A stretch of DNA of 64,000 nt from contig OZ026603.1 in NCBI GenBank assembly GCA_964020085.1, positions 10,584,926 through 10,648,925 on the forward strand. Direction: 5' to 3'. A model generated the notes under the pieces. It saw nothing but the letters and a program-made list of their open reading frames with translations, ran no database searches and was not told the DNA's origin. Source of the DNA: Micromussa lordhowensis. Taxonomy: Eukaryota > Cnidaria > Anthozoa > Scleractinia > Lobophylliidae. Below, piece after piece: positions 36,914 through 49,229 of this stretch (its first letter is position 1; every line of letters begins with the position of its first letter). Both the position numbers and the translations under genes were made by a program.

Positions 36914-39668
36914 GGCGTAGAACTTTTAGATGGCCTCTTTGTTGGCAATAACGTAGCTCCAACACTGTAAAACAAGATAACAAGAGAGTAAATCTTGACT
37001 CACTGCTATCACAAGCTCATCACATGGCTTTGTAATTTTGTGTGATGTCGGCGCGGTTTTTACTTACTTCTGTAATATAGTCTGGCAACTGTCATGCAGT
37101 AATGTAGGTGTTTTACCTGCTGTGATAATTTCTACTCACTGTGTGTTGTAAAAAATCGGAAATATTTAATTTGTTCTTGGTTTGAACAGATGATTGCAAA
37201 ATATTTTATTATGACCAAACGAGTGACGTTTTGTTTCACACGAAAAAATTTATAACTAATGGAAATAGCAGTTGGTGCACCACATTGCATACAATTGAAA
37301 AAGGCAGCTAAATTGTCTAAAACGTTTCTTAAACGGTATTTTAATGCGATTATTTTGTATACAATTCACTAAGTGTCCCACATTGTAATATTTCCTTAGC
37401 CTGGCCATTCACGATTCGCGAATTATTATATTGTTTCATGTGATAGGTTTACATAAACAAGATATTAGCCTTCACGTTGTACGATGTTGGCTTCTATCAG
37501 CATGACCAGACTGTAAGCTTAAAACACTTTTACGACCTTTGACGGCGATTCGGCGGCTTTTAAGTTAGATCATTGGCTCCTTACTAGCAGGAATATATAA
37601 CCTGCGTAAGCTAAAATATATGAGTTTTTCTTCAACTTAAGTGTCAAAAGCGTACGACAATTTTGACGACAACAAAAATCAGGAAATAGGAAACTGTAAC
37701 TTGTACGCAGGAGAACAACACATCATTAAGCCGCGAAAATCGATTACCAAATTCCACCGCCGCCAGTTAACAAGAAAATACGCATTCAAATAGGCCTTAC
37801 CTTGGCGAGTGTTCCTGAATGTAGTATTTGTTGTTCCTGCGTGGTAAGGGAAATTGCTTGTAAAACAGTGGAGAAACAACTTGTGTGAGGCTGGTTCATC
37901 TCGATCAAGTAATTGATTGGCGATCCAAATCTCCCCTCTGTAGCAGACGGTATTTGTTTGAGTAAAAGTGCCGAGCTGTCGCCGTGATTGATGGTAATTT
38001 AATTAGAACGGACTGTACCCCACCTAAAGGTAGTTATTGTCGCAGTAACCAATTAGCGCGATCTTTTTGTCCGTGAACTATTACTGATCCGCAAATCACA
38101 CTTTTGTATGGCTGAATTATCAACGGGTTTTCAGAGCTGTTGTGCACAATTTTTCTTCCATAAATCTACGATACTTAAGCCCTCTTGACTTTTAGCCTTA
38201 CAATGATGTTATTTGAGAAATTGAAGTGTTCTGAAGGACATAAATATCAGACTTATTTCAAGTGGCATTGAGCAGCGTTTGAAAACAACTCTATTTCTCT
38301 CCCTTATTGTTGAACGGGGTATTCGTTTACACGTTGTTCTTTTTGTTTCGTAACGAAAATCCCTCGAATTAGATCCCCTGCAGATGTACACAATTGAAGT
38401 AGAAAGAAAAACTGAACCTTATTGGAAAACTCGCCATTCAAAACATTTAGCTTATGTCCTAATCCCTTGTAATGGGCATAGAAATCAAAGCGGTAACAAT
38501 TTCCCGTTTATGCTCGCAAAGTAAGAGTGTGTCTGGATTTGGGCTTGACGCTGAAGTTCTGTAGCATTTCAATCCTTTGTACTTCGCTTGGGTCGCTCTT
38601 AAAAGAGCAATAGGGAGAAGGAAAACATCCCGTCACGTTTTCTCACCTTTTGTCAGAGACCTCCTGCGTTGAAACCAATTATAATAATTGTAAAACGGTA
38701 GTGTACACAAAATGCACAAAACGAGGAGGCGAGGCCATTATTGCATAAACGGTGTCTTTACAGTAAGTCCTAGGTCAGATGATTCTTTGTTCTTTGATAA
38801 TATTTTTAGTCCAGTTCCTAAGTACATGTTAATAGGTTTATTTCAACAGAACGTGCTATTTGTCCTATTTGTTAACGTGGGTCTGTTGTGCCAGCCCAGT
38901 TTTGCTTTCTGTCAAAAAATGGCTTGCGGGCTCTTAAAGGAAATAGCTTGCTAATGTAGTGTAACGTAAGATGTATGTCACTAACTGCGGATCAACTGTG
39001 TGTGCAACATGACAAAGCTTATAAAAAAGAATTCTTCTCGTATAGCAAAGTCTTACTTTGTAAATACCCGCTTGACAAGTTGCAGATATGTTATCGCTAG
39101 ATTCATTTATCATCCTGCATTTGAAGGGAACGCTCCAATTCTTCACGTTTATTTTGATACTAGTAATACTCATATGAAAGAAACTGTCAAAGCTGCTCAA
39201 AGGCTCAAGGTAACACCCTAAGTGTTCATTATCGCCTTAGGATATTGAAAGGGTTGCGATAATCTCATTTTCTGATACCCCAAGGAGACGGTGTGAAAAT
39301 CCATTGAGCGTTTTCTGCCTGCGTCATCCGCCGGATAAGGACTTTCTCTTAAAATGTATACGGGGCAGCTATTTATAGGTGCGATTGTATCAAAACCGTT
39401 ATGCATTGATTTGGAGGCATACGCGAAGCAAACAGTTCTACGTTGATTAAATTCTTTCATGTATTCTGTGCACTACGCACCAGCGTTAATCCTTCGACGC
39501 AGACCGCATTATTCTTTGGATTAGCTCTGCATTCGGAACTGAAGTGTAACTCAGTGTAACGAATGGACAGCAAAACCACGTGCAACTCTAAGAACCGACT
39601 TGTACAGACTAAGTAGATTTTTAACTGGGGTCTGCAAGGCGTTGCTCGAAGAGGAGACATCTTATACA
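36914..39668. other. Spacer upstream of Dmbx copy B
   Basis: Starts with a probable 5' UTR exon boundary of copy B (acceptor at 36966-36965). Upstream regulatory sequence is likely but no specific site can be named. Open frames here look random. Confidence 0.4.
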
Positions 39669-39829
39669 TTTGAACCCCGCTATTTCGAACTCTCAGGGTA
39701 AACGAAAAATAGTCTGAAATAGCGAGATTTAGAAATTGCCAATACTAAATGGCAGAAGGGCAAATCCAAAGGAAATGTTTTTTGAGTTCAAAAAAACGGG
39801 TTATTCGAGTCTGAATTAGCGGGGTTCAA
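39669..39829. mobile_element. MITE with TTTGAACCCCGC termini
   Basis: The left end TTTGAACCCCGCTATTTCGA is mirrored at the right by TTCGAGTCTGAATTAGCGGG plus GTTCAA. It is 161 bp, non-coding and of mariner/pogo-type appearance. Confidence 0.65.
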
Positions 39830-41794
39830 CTATATAGTGCAGTCAAGAAGCAACCGGGCTTACGAATATCGTCGAAGGATGTGGCAGTTATGTTTGCCGA
39901 AAAGCAATAAAGGTTCGACTCAAAATTTGATTAACCAACGTCAGTTATTAACATCACACAATGTCGAGGACTAGTGAACAGGGCTTTACAATATAAGTGT
40001 TTGCTCTGCGAAGGGTATAGATATTGAATCTCTCGATGTCCTAAACAGGGTCAGTATTTGAGACCCCTAGCGGCACAGCTTTTTCCAAGCATGGTTCAAA
40101 TACCCCTTCCCCTTTCCCCCTCGTGTACAATAACATTGCTTGTTATTTTGTCTCCTTGCGCTAGCCTTTTCCAGACCTTCAGTTAGTGACTGAACGCCCG
40201 AGATGGTCTATCTTGTGTAAGACAAGAGGGAGCATACCTCTGCGTTCATCACTTGCCTCTATTATGCGACATTGTTTTCTGTCGCCTTGCTCATTGGTTC
40301 TAAAACTTTTGAAAACTGAATGAACTTTCAAGCTCATTTTACAATCTTTTCAGAAACATTTTTGAACTACGTTGATAATTTAATTACTTAAAGAAAGTTG
40401 TCACGTTCTGATTCTGCACTTTCTCTAAAAATTTGGTACTTGGTTTTCCGATGTACCAGTTGGAACAACTAAATAAGAAAGTAACCACCGATAAAGCCAT
40501 TCGGCAAGCGAAGTTTTGTTATTGTCAAGTGATTCCATGTTGCCTTAACTGCAGCATTGACGTTTCATACTAAACCCCGTGCTGATTCATGGCCAGCCCC
40601 TATTGAGCGGCCACCTTCCATTCCCTTGAAGGTGGCCGCTTACTAGTGGTTGGACTGTACTTGGACAAGAGAAAGCAGTATTAGGCCACAAGGCATTGTA
40701 GATTACATTCAGAATTAAACATTAAGTTATGGTTATACTACGTGATATATTGAAAAAGAGAAATTCTTTGGGAACACGAGTCACAGTCGATGGTTTTCAC
40801 GAATTTTCCTAGTTCTTCAAAACCTTTATCAGTGGTTATATTTCTTATTTCTTTTTAAAAAAAATAATGTAAATCTTTTCACGCACAATCATTACGTTAT
40901 TAAACAGCTTGAGTAAGGTCTGTTTCTTTTGAGTTGCATGTTACCAATTACGGTTGTTACGCGTGTTTTCTTAGACTGTAGTTTCTAACTAATGTTTCAG
41001 GGTTTCATATGCGACTCGACTTAGCTTTGTTGGGTATTTTTGATAATTGATTATTATAGCAGTTTTCTATGTAGATATCATGATTATCTAATTACCTGCC
41101 GATTGGGCTTTCTTTTTAGAAGATCTTGATAATCTTATCCATTTAGTTCCGGATATACTCCGTTCTCTTTACTCGCGGAAAATTCACATATGTTCCGGTT
41201 AGTGTGAAGTCTCAAAAGACTTCAACTAACCAGCTCCGGAGTGGCCTTACCGTACGTCACTTAACGTCCTCAGTTGTCCAATGTTGTTTCAACCACCCAA
41301 GTAAGAAAAGTTCGACGTTGTCAAGATAATAATGATTTTAGATAGAAGATCTTATTTACTAAATTCTATTGACAAGCAAAACATTAAAACTGAACCAAAA
41401 CTAATCGCTCAGTGTATACATTATCGGTGGACAAATGCATGATCAGCAGAGCCTTGAAACTTTTGCAAAAAGATATAAGATATAATATATAATCTTGATT
41501 GACCACTCCCTCAATGGGGCTTTTCAGGGCCAATGATGAAACAAATAATCCAAATAAACATAACATGGTTAAAAATCCCAACTGGCAGGAGGCAGACCGG
41601 TTGACTATTTACAAAGGAGTTGAACTAGGGTCTACCAAGAAACAACTCCAGCTTAGTTGTTATAACAGAACAGTAGGAACATAATAACTAACTAAACAGT
41701 CCCTGGATTTTTATATTCGAAAAATAGATAGCTATTTCATTGTGTGTTTTCGCTATAAGTTATTGAAGAGCGCTTTTCAACTATTTTAAAACTT
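39830..41794. other. Spacer downstream of Dmbx copy C
   Basis: No gene recognised. Two hairpins are visible. One has 13-bp perfect arms, AGCGGCCACCTTC at 40606-40618 and GAAGGTGGCCGCT at 40628-40640. The other pairs 41197-41212 with 41217-41231 (GGTTAGT and ACTAACC outer, GAAGTCT and AGACTTC inner). Both may be eroded MITE ends. Confidence 0.5.
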
Positions 41795-44700
41795 CTACAC
41801 GAGCTTCCAAGCAGATGTCTGTGACGGTAACCTAGAAATTGATGGCAAAGTAAGCATTCCGTTCTCTTGCATTTGCTCCATGGTAGTAGGTGTGTTACCT
41901 TGGGGTGAAAATGTGGGTATCAACGGTGAACTTGCTGGACAGCAAGCCGTGCTCAGTGCTGATGCCAATTCTTCGATGCTCTGGTCTTTCTTTACAGGGA
42001 GAATAGGACCCCTTATTTCCTTTCTGAACTTTGCCCTCCTGTTCTTAAACCAGATCTGTAAAGACAATGACAATTGCAGCAATATCAGTTGAAATGGCAT
42101 GATTGTCTTTCAACTTTAGCAAACAGCGTTCAACGATTCTGGCTAAAAACAAGGCAACGGCAAGAAGATAACGACAGCAACAACATAGTGACAACGCTAA
42201 ACCGCGACCATCATAAAGGTGTTCAGCCGGTTTTGGTTTGAAATCTCTTTTAGATTTCATGTTGTAGCCGGGGTAGGCAGTGCAGTTCTTGAACTATTGC
42301 TTACTACATATCAGACCCAAATTAGTGAACCTAACCCTGAATTCTGTTTCAAACACATGACTATTTATGAACTTAAGGTTGATAAAGGTAAAATTGCCGT
42401 AGTAAAACGAATATTTCGAGCTATGCCCTTTGTCAGAGAACACAAAAAGGACTAACTTTTGTCAACTTTAATATGGTAAACAACCAAGTGTTTCACTTGC
42501 CCGTCGCCACAGCCCATCAATGTTTTTGGAATGTTATACCTTTTCAAGTGATATTGGTTCTTTCCCTCGAGATTCCCATTCCTCGTATGATTCCCTGTGA
42601 TAGCATGTCTTTTTTAAGACTGCTCGAATAAGTAGGCATTTAACACGAAATAAGTAAACTCAGCATTTACAACAATCTTTCCTGTTAGCTCATGAAGTTT
42701 GGCTGTCACATATCTTCTTGACAATTTATAGTTATAATGTAACGAGAGTTCTTCCTCAAACCTGTATTGTAGAATCTGGCAAGCTGGTCCATATGTTTAG
42801 CTGTTCCCGCATCACCACATCAGGGTAATGAGTATGTGAAAACACGTTCTCCAACGTTTTCAGTTGATACTGAGAGAACGCCGTGCGAGTTCGGCGTCTT
42901 TTCTCTCTCCCGCCCTCTGTATTGTTCTTGGCATCCATTATCACGTCTGAGAAAAAAAGTGGTATTTAAAGATCAGAGTTATATTTGTGTTAAGTAAATT
43001 TCTTTAAAATATTTGGAAAAAGAATTGATGTTCTGGGCTCTAAATTTGCTTTAGCTTAACCTTTTCAACATCGTTACTTTTCCACAGATTGTTGTTATGA
43101 CTGTCTTAGTGAATAAAACAAAAGATTATTTTTCCAAGCAGAGGCTCAATGTACTTTTCAGCTTTTTTTCTGACATATTTTAAAAGACGTTCATTTCGCT
43201 CACTATATGCCAAAATGTGTTTTCCTTATAGGCACGTGGTATACGACAATACTACCGACAAATTACAGTTACAAAACAAAAAAATGTGAACGAAAGTTAC
43301 AATTACAAAAAGAAAATACAATGACATGCAATTTAAAACATATTGATCAGCTGAACAGAAAAAAAAAACAACACTCAAAAATATCGCAATCTTCATTTAA
43401 ATGTCAAGCATGTTCCTATTATGTTACTATTACTCCGAATAGTGCAGTCAATCAAATCAAATCTAATCAGGCTATTACTAAAATGAGAAAATCTTTCGAA
43501 GCCCATTTTGGTGTCTAAACCTCCATACAAACTGTGTTGGCAACTATCAAATAATTAATGGTGTTTTGCCTTATGGTATTCTTGGGAGTGAAAGGCCTTG
43601 GATGTCTTTAAAATAAAATAAAATGTGTAAAAATTATGACTGGGAGATTATCTATCTCGATCTTCCACCCTTAGATGTACGTAATTAGTGTTGCTAGGTC
43701 TTCCTTGGGCCTTCACATGATTCAAAACGTTCCGTGAAGAAAATGCTGTTTTGGAGCATGTAGCCCAGATGCATAGCCAACACTTGTAAACCCATCGATA
43801 AAAGTTACCGACTGAGAATAATAGTGAAATGTAATTCTGAATTATGGTGTAAAAATTCTTGAAGACATCGTCAACGTCGTTTCGTATGGCTTAAACCTGT
43901 TTCAGTGATTCTAAGAACATTGGTGCCCCCAGTGCTCCAAGCTCAAGTTTTTCAGAAGTCGCCTTTTGGCGACCTCCCTCTGTAAAATGGTCGCCATTAC
44001 GATAAATGGTCGCCAAAATCAAATCGTTTTCAGAGAAGGACACTTTGTTTCACTTTACATGGGATTAGTACCGCTGACCAGAACGAGCCCACATTGAAAT
44101 CGTTCCGACGATGTTAGTTTTCGTTTTCAACAGTTTTTCTTGTTGAACAGTCGTATTTACCGTTAAGGGAAGTAAATAAAAGAAAACAGAAACAGGTAAG
44201 AAAGACAAGCATACAAAAATTGTGATTAAATTCATTTGGCTTAGTGCTTATATTGGATAAAGTCCAGTTGATGAACAATCAGCCTTTTCTACTGCACCAG
44301 TCGCCAAATTGGCAACCTGCTCGTAAAATTTAGTCGCCAAATTATTTTTTCACTCGCCATGGCGACCAAAACAGTCGCAGCTTGCCCCAGATATTTCCTA
44401 AAATGGACCTCGTTCGATATGTAACTATAACTATAAGTATAACTATAGTAATTGTATAGGAAAGGAAAAATTAAAACATTGCACTTCAGAACTATTTTTT
44501 CAATTTTGCATTTGTTGTACGGCTCACAGGCCTTCAAATACTGATTTGTTTAATGGTTCTGGTCAGTTTTTTTTTTCTTTGACAGCCGAATAAATCTGAC
44601 AATGTGGTTTACAAATGCAAGTCTTGTTTTCATAAGATAGTTATCTTTGCGTGATCTTCTTCTGTTTATTAAAGAAATTAGGCGCCTACATAATTTTGAA

Positions 44701-46609
44701 GTACAATGAGGAGACCGTTTAAATTATCTATTTATCTCAATGAGTGATCGGAAAACCCTGCGTTTTGGTTAATTAGTCAAGCAATTTAACAACGCACAGC
44801 AAACTTTTAAAATGGCACTTCAAGATGGAAGGTTATCAGCCAACAAAAACTCAGAGGCAATTTATTATTCCATGACAGGAGATGGCTTGGAATGCAACCT
44901 ACGAATTTGACGCAATTGTTTTACTTCACAAACAAACGCTTAAACTGATTATGATATATACATTTTTGTTGTTGAAAAGCAGTACGACTCGCAATGAAAT
45001 AAAGAGTGACCGAATTATCCGAATGTTCCACCATATAGAGGACACTGCAGAATTCGAACGGTGATATCTTAGAACAGCAGTAGTAGGGGCCGCTAATGAG
45101 CGCTGTACGTTCTGGTCCAGGAATGAGCGGTACAAAAATGTTAAAACAAAGCTGTGTAATAGCTCACGTAATAATAGGATGTAGTTCAGTGTACATGTAC
45201 TATATATCTCAAGCCTTTCCTATGAGTTTCAGAATTGTTATACAGCGTTGTTGTTTAAGCGATTAAACCCATAAAAATATAATACTGATCTGATGACTAA
45301 ACGTATTTAGGACGCTATTTATAAAATTCGCTCTCAGTTTCCACAAATAATTGAACCCCCAGCAAGCTGTGATTCCCTTGGCCTATTCGAGCTACTGTTA
45401 AACCCGTTTATCATGCATGCACCAATGTAAACGATTCCCTTTTTCAGTCAATGTTTTGGTGTATCGTTTCGTGTGGTTTATGTAATTATGACGTACACTT
45501 CTTCCGTGCTATGAAATAAAAAAAGCTGTACTAAAACGCTCGATGAAGATGCCGAGATGGCCTTCCCGCATGTGCATAGTTTGTAATGATTTGATAAAAA
45601 AAGACTATTGGCAAAAGCTCATTTCGGGTATTTCTGAGCAGTAGCATTGTTTTACACTCCTCTTCGATGTATCTGACTATGCACGAGAAGTATCACGTTG
45701 GCGAAATCGAGAGCATTTGTCAGGATTCCAGTTTATTTCCACCCATAGCCAAGTAAGAAACCAATGTGATCTTAGTTGAACTTCCCCGGTAATGAGACCC
45801 CTTTTTCGTAGGAACGTATAACGAAGCGTATAACGTCAAATCGAGATGTACTGTAACAGTGAATGTCGAGGTTTGAATTGACAAAGGAATTGATTGGGAA
45901 TAATTTCGCAAGAACACTTCTGCGGTACAACTTTTGATTTTTAGTTAGTACTGAGGCAGAAATAGTTACTTTAAAGGACAAGGGCCTCTACCTATGACTA
46001 CCCCTATTTATATTGTGAGGAGTGTACTTGTGGTAAACGCATTTTGCCAACATATTAAAGAGGGTTAACTATCCCGGGGGAGGAAGACCCAAGTCCATTA
46101 TCTCAAAGTCCAATTGCGTGTCGCCGTCGCGAGAATGTTTTCGCTCAGTTTAGCTGACGCACGGTTTGGGAATTTTCGTTTTTGGTCCGGAAAGGTGTCA
46201 TTTTTACTCAACATTTAATTAAGGATGAACAGTGAAGACTAGGTAATGAACGTTTTCATTTTACAACGGAATACACAAGTAAAAGTAGCGTTGTTTTTAT
46301 CTTTAGCAGGACGAGGTTGCTCTGGCGTAGCAGCACAGAGATTTCCTCCCCCGGTGTTAACTTTTCAACGACGGCTTTTCTGTCTCAACTTGTTAAGTAG
46401 TATGGACATTCTTTGCGCATTAATCTGTCTTAATATCGGCTCTAATCCACAACATTGATTAGTCATGACTTACCTGCTAGTCGTTCAGCGAGAGTCAAAG
46501 CCTTACTGGCCTTGCAAGAAGATTGATGCGCTTTTCTAACTCCCTTGGATAAATCGCCCTTCAAGATGTTTGCCACCGAAAATGGAAGCTTGTCCACCGA
46601 TTCCCCCAT
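41795..46609 (-). CDS. Dmbx: Dmbx-family paired-like homeobox gene, copy C
   Basis: Predicted homeodomain transcription factor of about 193 residues, the shortest copy. The coding exons are 46609-46474, 42946-42762 and 42055-41795, with a consensus donor GTAAGT at intron 1 and GTTTGA at intron 2. The frame is open above the ATG only to a stop at 46661-46663 and holds no earlier ATG. The eh1-like motif FSVANIL is at residues 10-16, followed by ALTLAERLA. After the junction the usual DIILExHYG is replaced by [13 protein letters not shown], and exon 2 is 185 nt rather than 179. The homeodomain is at about residues 62-121, with isoleucine at position 47 and K50. It differs from the cluster norm in helix 3 (PDSTIQ for PESRIQ) and matches copy B at 41 of 60 positions. 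The 86-residue exon 3 tail includes an EELASALS stretch and ends SAWKLV; no OAR is seen. Intron 1 (3.5 kb) carries a GTCGCC-rich repeat. Membership is supported by gene structure and by position in the cluster. Confidence 0.88.
43955..44395. repeat. GTCGCC-rich dispersed repeat in intron 1 of copy C
   Basis: GTCGCC or its complement occurs many times in two clusters (about 43965-44030 and 44299-44380), with phrases such as GGTCGCCA and TTTGGCGACT on opposite strands. The clusters are partly inverted relative to each other. An 82-codon minus frame through the right cluster is a by-product of the repeat. Confidence 0.4.
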
Positions 46610-49229
46610 TAAGACTTTTGGACGCTGCAGGGAGTAGGACTTGCACACGAAAACAGTCTCTTAGCTATTTTTGTGCCAGCTGTTGCAGCTTTTCCACCGA
46701 AGGCTCTACTTTTCACTCACGTTAAGGGTGGCATGAAGATCACAGTGCAGTTTGGTCAATTGTTTCCTCCTTAATTCGCGTTTCAACACATGCTAAATCA
46801 GTTATCCTTGTTGAGAGTACACCGAGAATGCCATCCCGTAATTTGTCTGTCCTTCTGACATGACCTCAATGCGATGACGACAGTATCGATTGCAACATAT
46901 ACAGAGCTTAGCTCCAATCCAGTTTCACAAAAACTACTCCCTTAAATTGAACACGAAGATTTTTTGTTTGGTATGTTCAAAATCTCCTGTTTTCTGCGCG
47001 GTTACAACTCAAAATCTTCCACGTTGGAGAAATATTTTCCGTCCCTAGAAAACTTTTAAGTGCATCTTGGATCCTCTTCCCGACCTGCTGTAGGCTAAGT
47101 ATGCACGCACGGTTGTTTACATACGAAACTTCCCTGGCACAGTGGACGGTTATTAGAATCTAATATATGCGAAAAGGTTAGATGTTATCCAAGACTCTAG
47201 AAGATAATTTATTTGTACAGTTGGGTCAGATAGTTATAATTTTTAAAGAGGTCCTGGACCAAGAGCCGAAACTGATTGCTCCAACTAATTTTCAGCTGTT
47301 ATCTCGCCAGTCTTTACTGTCTGTTGTTTTATAAAGTTTATCGCGCTGTGCGAGCTGTGTGCCCTAGCTGCACTGTAAATGGATCCATTTTGAAATTAGA
47401 CTCGTTTAAAAAGCAATTTATCATTTTCTTTCAAGACTGTAGTGACATTTGTAGCATTGGCAATAGATTGTTGATAGGGAGCTTATGGATCACTGAACAC
47501 TGACCCATGCCGTCTCCTTAGTCCTTACTGAATATATGACTAACATAGTAGCTTTGTGTACATCCAATTTTCCGCTGCGACGCTGACTTTCTGTAGCAAA
47601 GCTGATATTCTGTCTACATAATGAATCAACTCGAGGGTTTGCTACGAGTAATAGTGAACAGAAAATGGCCTCAATTGTAGCCCAATTGTAGTTAACGATC
47701 ACACGGAGAAGAATGAAATTGTCTGGAATGCAAAAGTGAACTAAATGACCTAGATGTAACAAATACCGGTAAGCCCATTGCTTGATCCCTTCAAATCGCA
47801 TATGCAAAACTCTTTCTGAGAGTGAGCACCCTCTTCTCACTCTCGTACTACAGTGTGTTACAATATGTTCAAAGACGGATTGCTGCAACTAACAAGGTAA
47901 GGAAAGTGGTTTCTAAAGTAAATACAGAAACCAACACAGAAAATGTGCAAGACAGATACCAGGATTTTTAACAAATAGCTTGCAACTGCGATAAAATTAC
48001 CGTCTCCCAGAAAATAATCTCCCCAAATCTGTGATGCAAAAATCCTTCCGACAAAACCCTCCCTCCTCCACCATGTTGCAGCTGCTCGTTACTTTCGGGA
48101 TTATCGTTGCTGACTTCATTGTTTATATTTTACCTCGTTACCACACGACTTTGCGAAGAGAGGGCATCATGTTAGATACGAATTAACTCCAAACAGTTGA
48201 AGAGCTTGTGAAACTCAGTGCATGGTGAAAGTTGTAGCTTTTTGGGTGTAATATTGAAGGAGATATTCAGTTGGCTTTCGAAACTACAAAATATCTGGGT
48301 GGCAAAAGCGCTAACAAGACCACACATTTGTTGTTTCATTTTGAGTTTTTAAACCCACGTGGCACAAAAAGGTATTTCAAGCGCCGTTCTCAAATTCCTT
48401 GGGATAATAAATATTGCGATGATCTTTCAATAGAAAACTGATATTTTTGTAGCTCAATTAAAAACTGAATCGCTTATGTTAATGAGGCAATTATTGTAAA
48501 CCAAGACACCTTTACTGGACAATTTAAATTTTGTAACAGAGAAGTGGGCGCGGTTGAGGAGAGTCTGAACTAAAGTCTTTTAAGCGACAGTCTTGATCCG
48601 TTTGAAAAAACCTCTGGATTTTTATGATAGAAGTGGGTCAAGACCACAGCCCTGTCGTAACTTTTTATTAGATGTAGCAAACATTTAAGCCGTGTAAGGA
48701 AAGCAGATTTACGTTCTTGTCAAGCTTATTGAAATATCTTTAATGAGGTTAGCCTGATCATGGAAGTGTCTGGAAGTTGAGAGAGACGACAGTAAATGAA
48801 ATGAACAGACCAAGATATTTTTAAAAAAGGTACCTTAGATATCAGTAGAGCGATCTTTAACAAACTGCTATATTTCCCTTGTTGCTATAGCCACGAGAAA
48901 AAACAACAACAACAAACTGGCTGAAAATCTCGATAAAATGAATCTGCATTTCACAAATGTTAAAAGTTCGACGATTTAGAACGACTGCTTAGTTGGTTTT
49001 GACGAACAATGATCGTCTTGCTGTTTTCAGCTTTATGTTAGTACAATAGTCAGGATAAAAGATGGTAAACCTCTACGGCATTACAGGTTTTCCGGCTGTA
49101 TGTAGTCTGGTTGCCCTGCAATTCTCTGTGCAGCAATGCATGTAAGCAACAGTGCAAGAACAAAAACAGCATAATCTGGCAATAACAAAACTTAACCAAT
49201 TGGCGAGTATGGTGTACCTCGTGTTTTGT
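46610..49229. other. Spacer between Dmbx copies C and D
   Basis: This 2.6-kb stretch is probably the promoter side of copy C and the 3' side of copy D. No gene, RNA or clear transposon was seen. A CCCTGCAG acceptor-like site lies about 20 nt above the ATG of copy C. Confidence 0.4.

Noticed and set aside
44289..44537. 82-codon minus frame with repeated WRL motifs
   Set aside because: A product of the GTCGCC repeat, which yields such peptides wherever it occurs.
46610..46648. N-terminal extension of copy C from a GTG codon
   Set aside because: It is not an ATG, and a stop lies just upstream at 46661-46663. The ATG at 46609 matches the start position in the sister genes.
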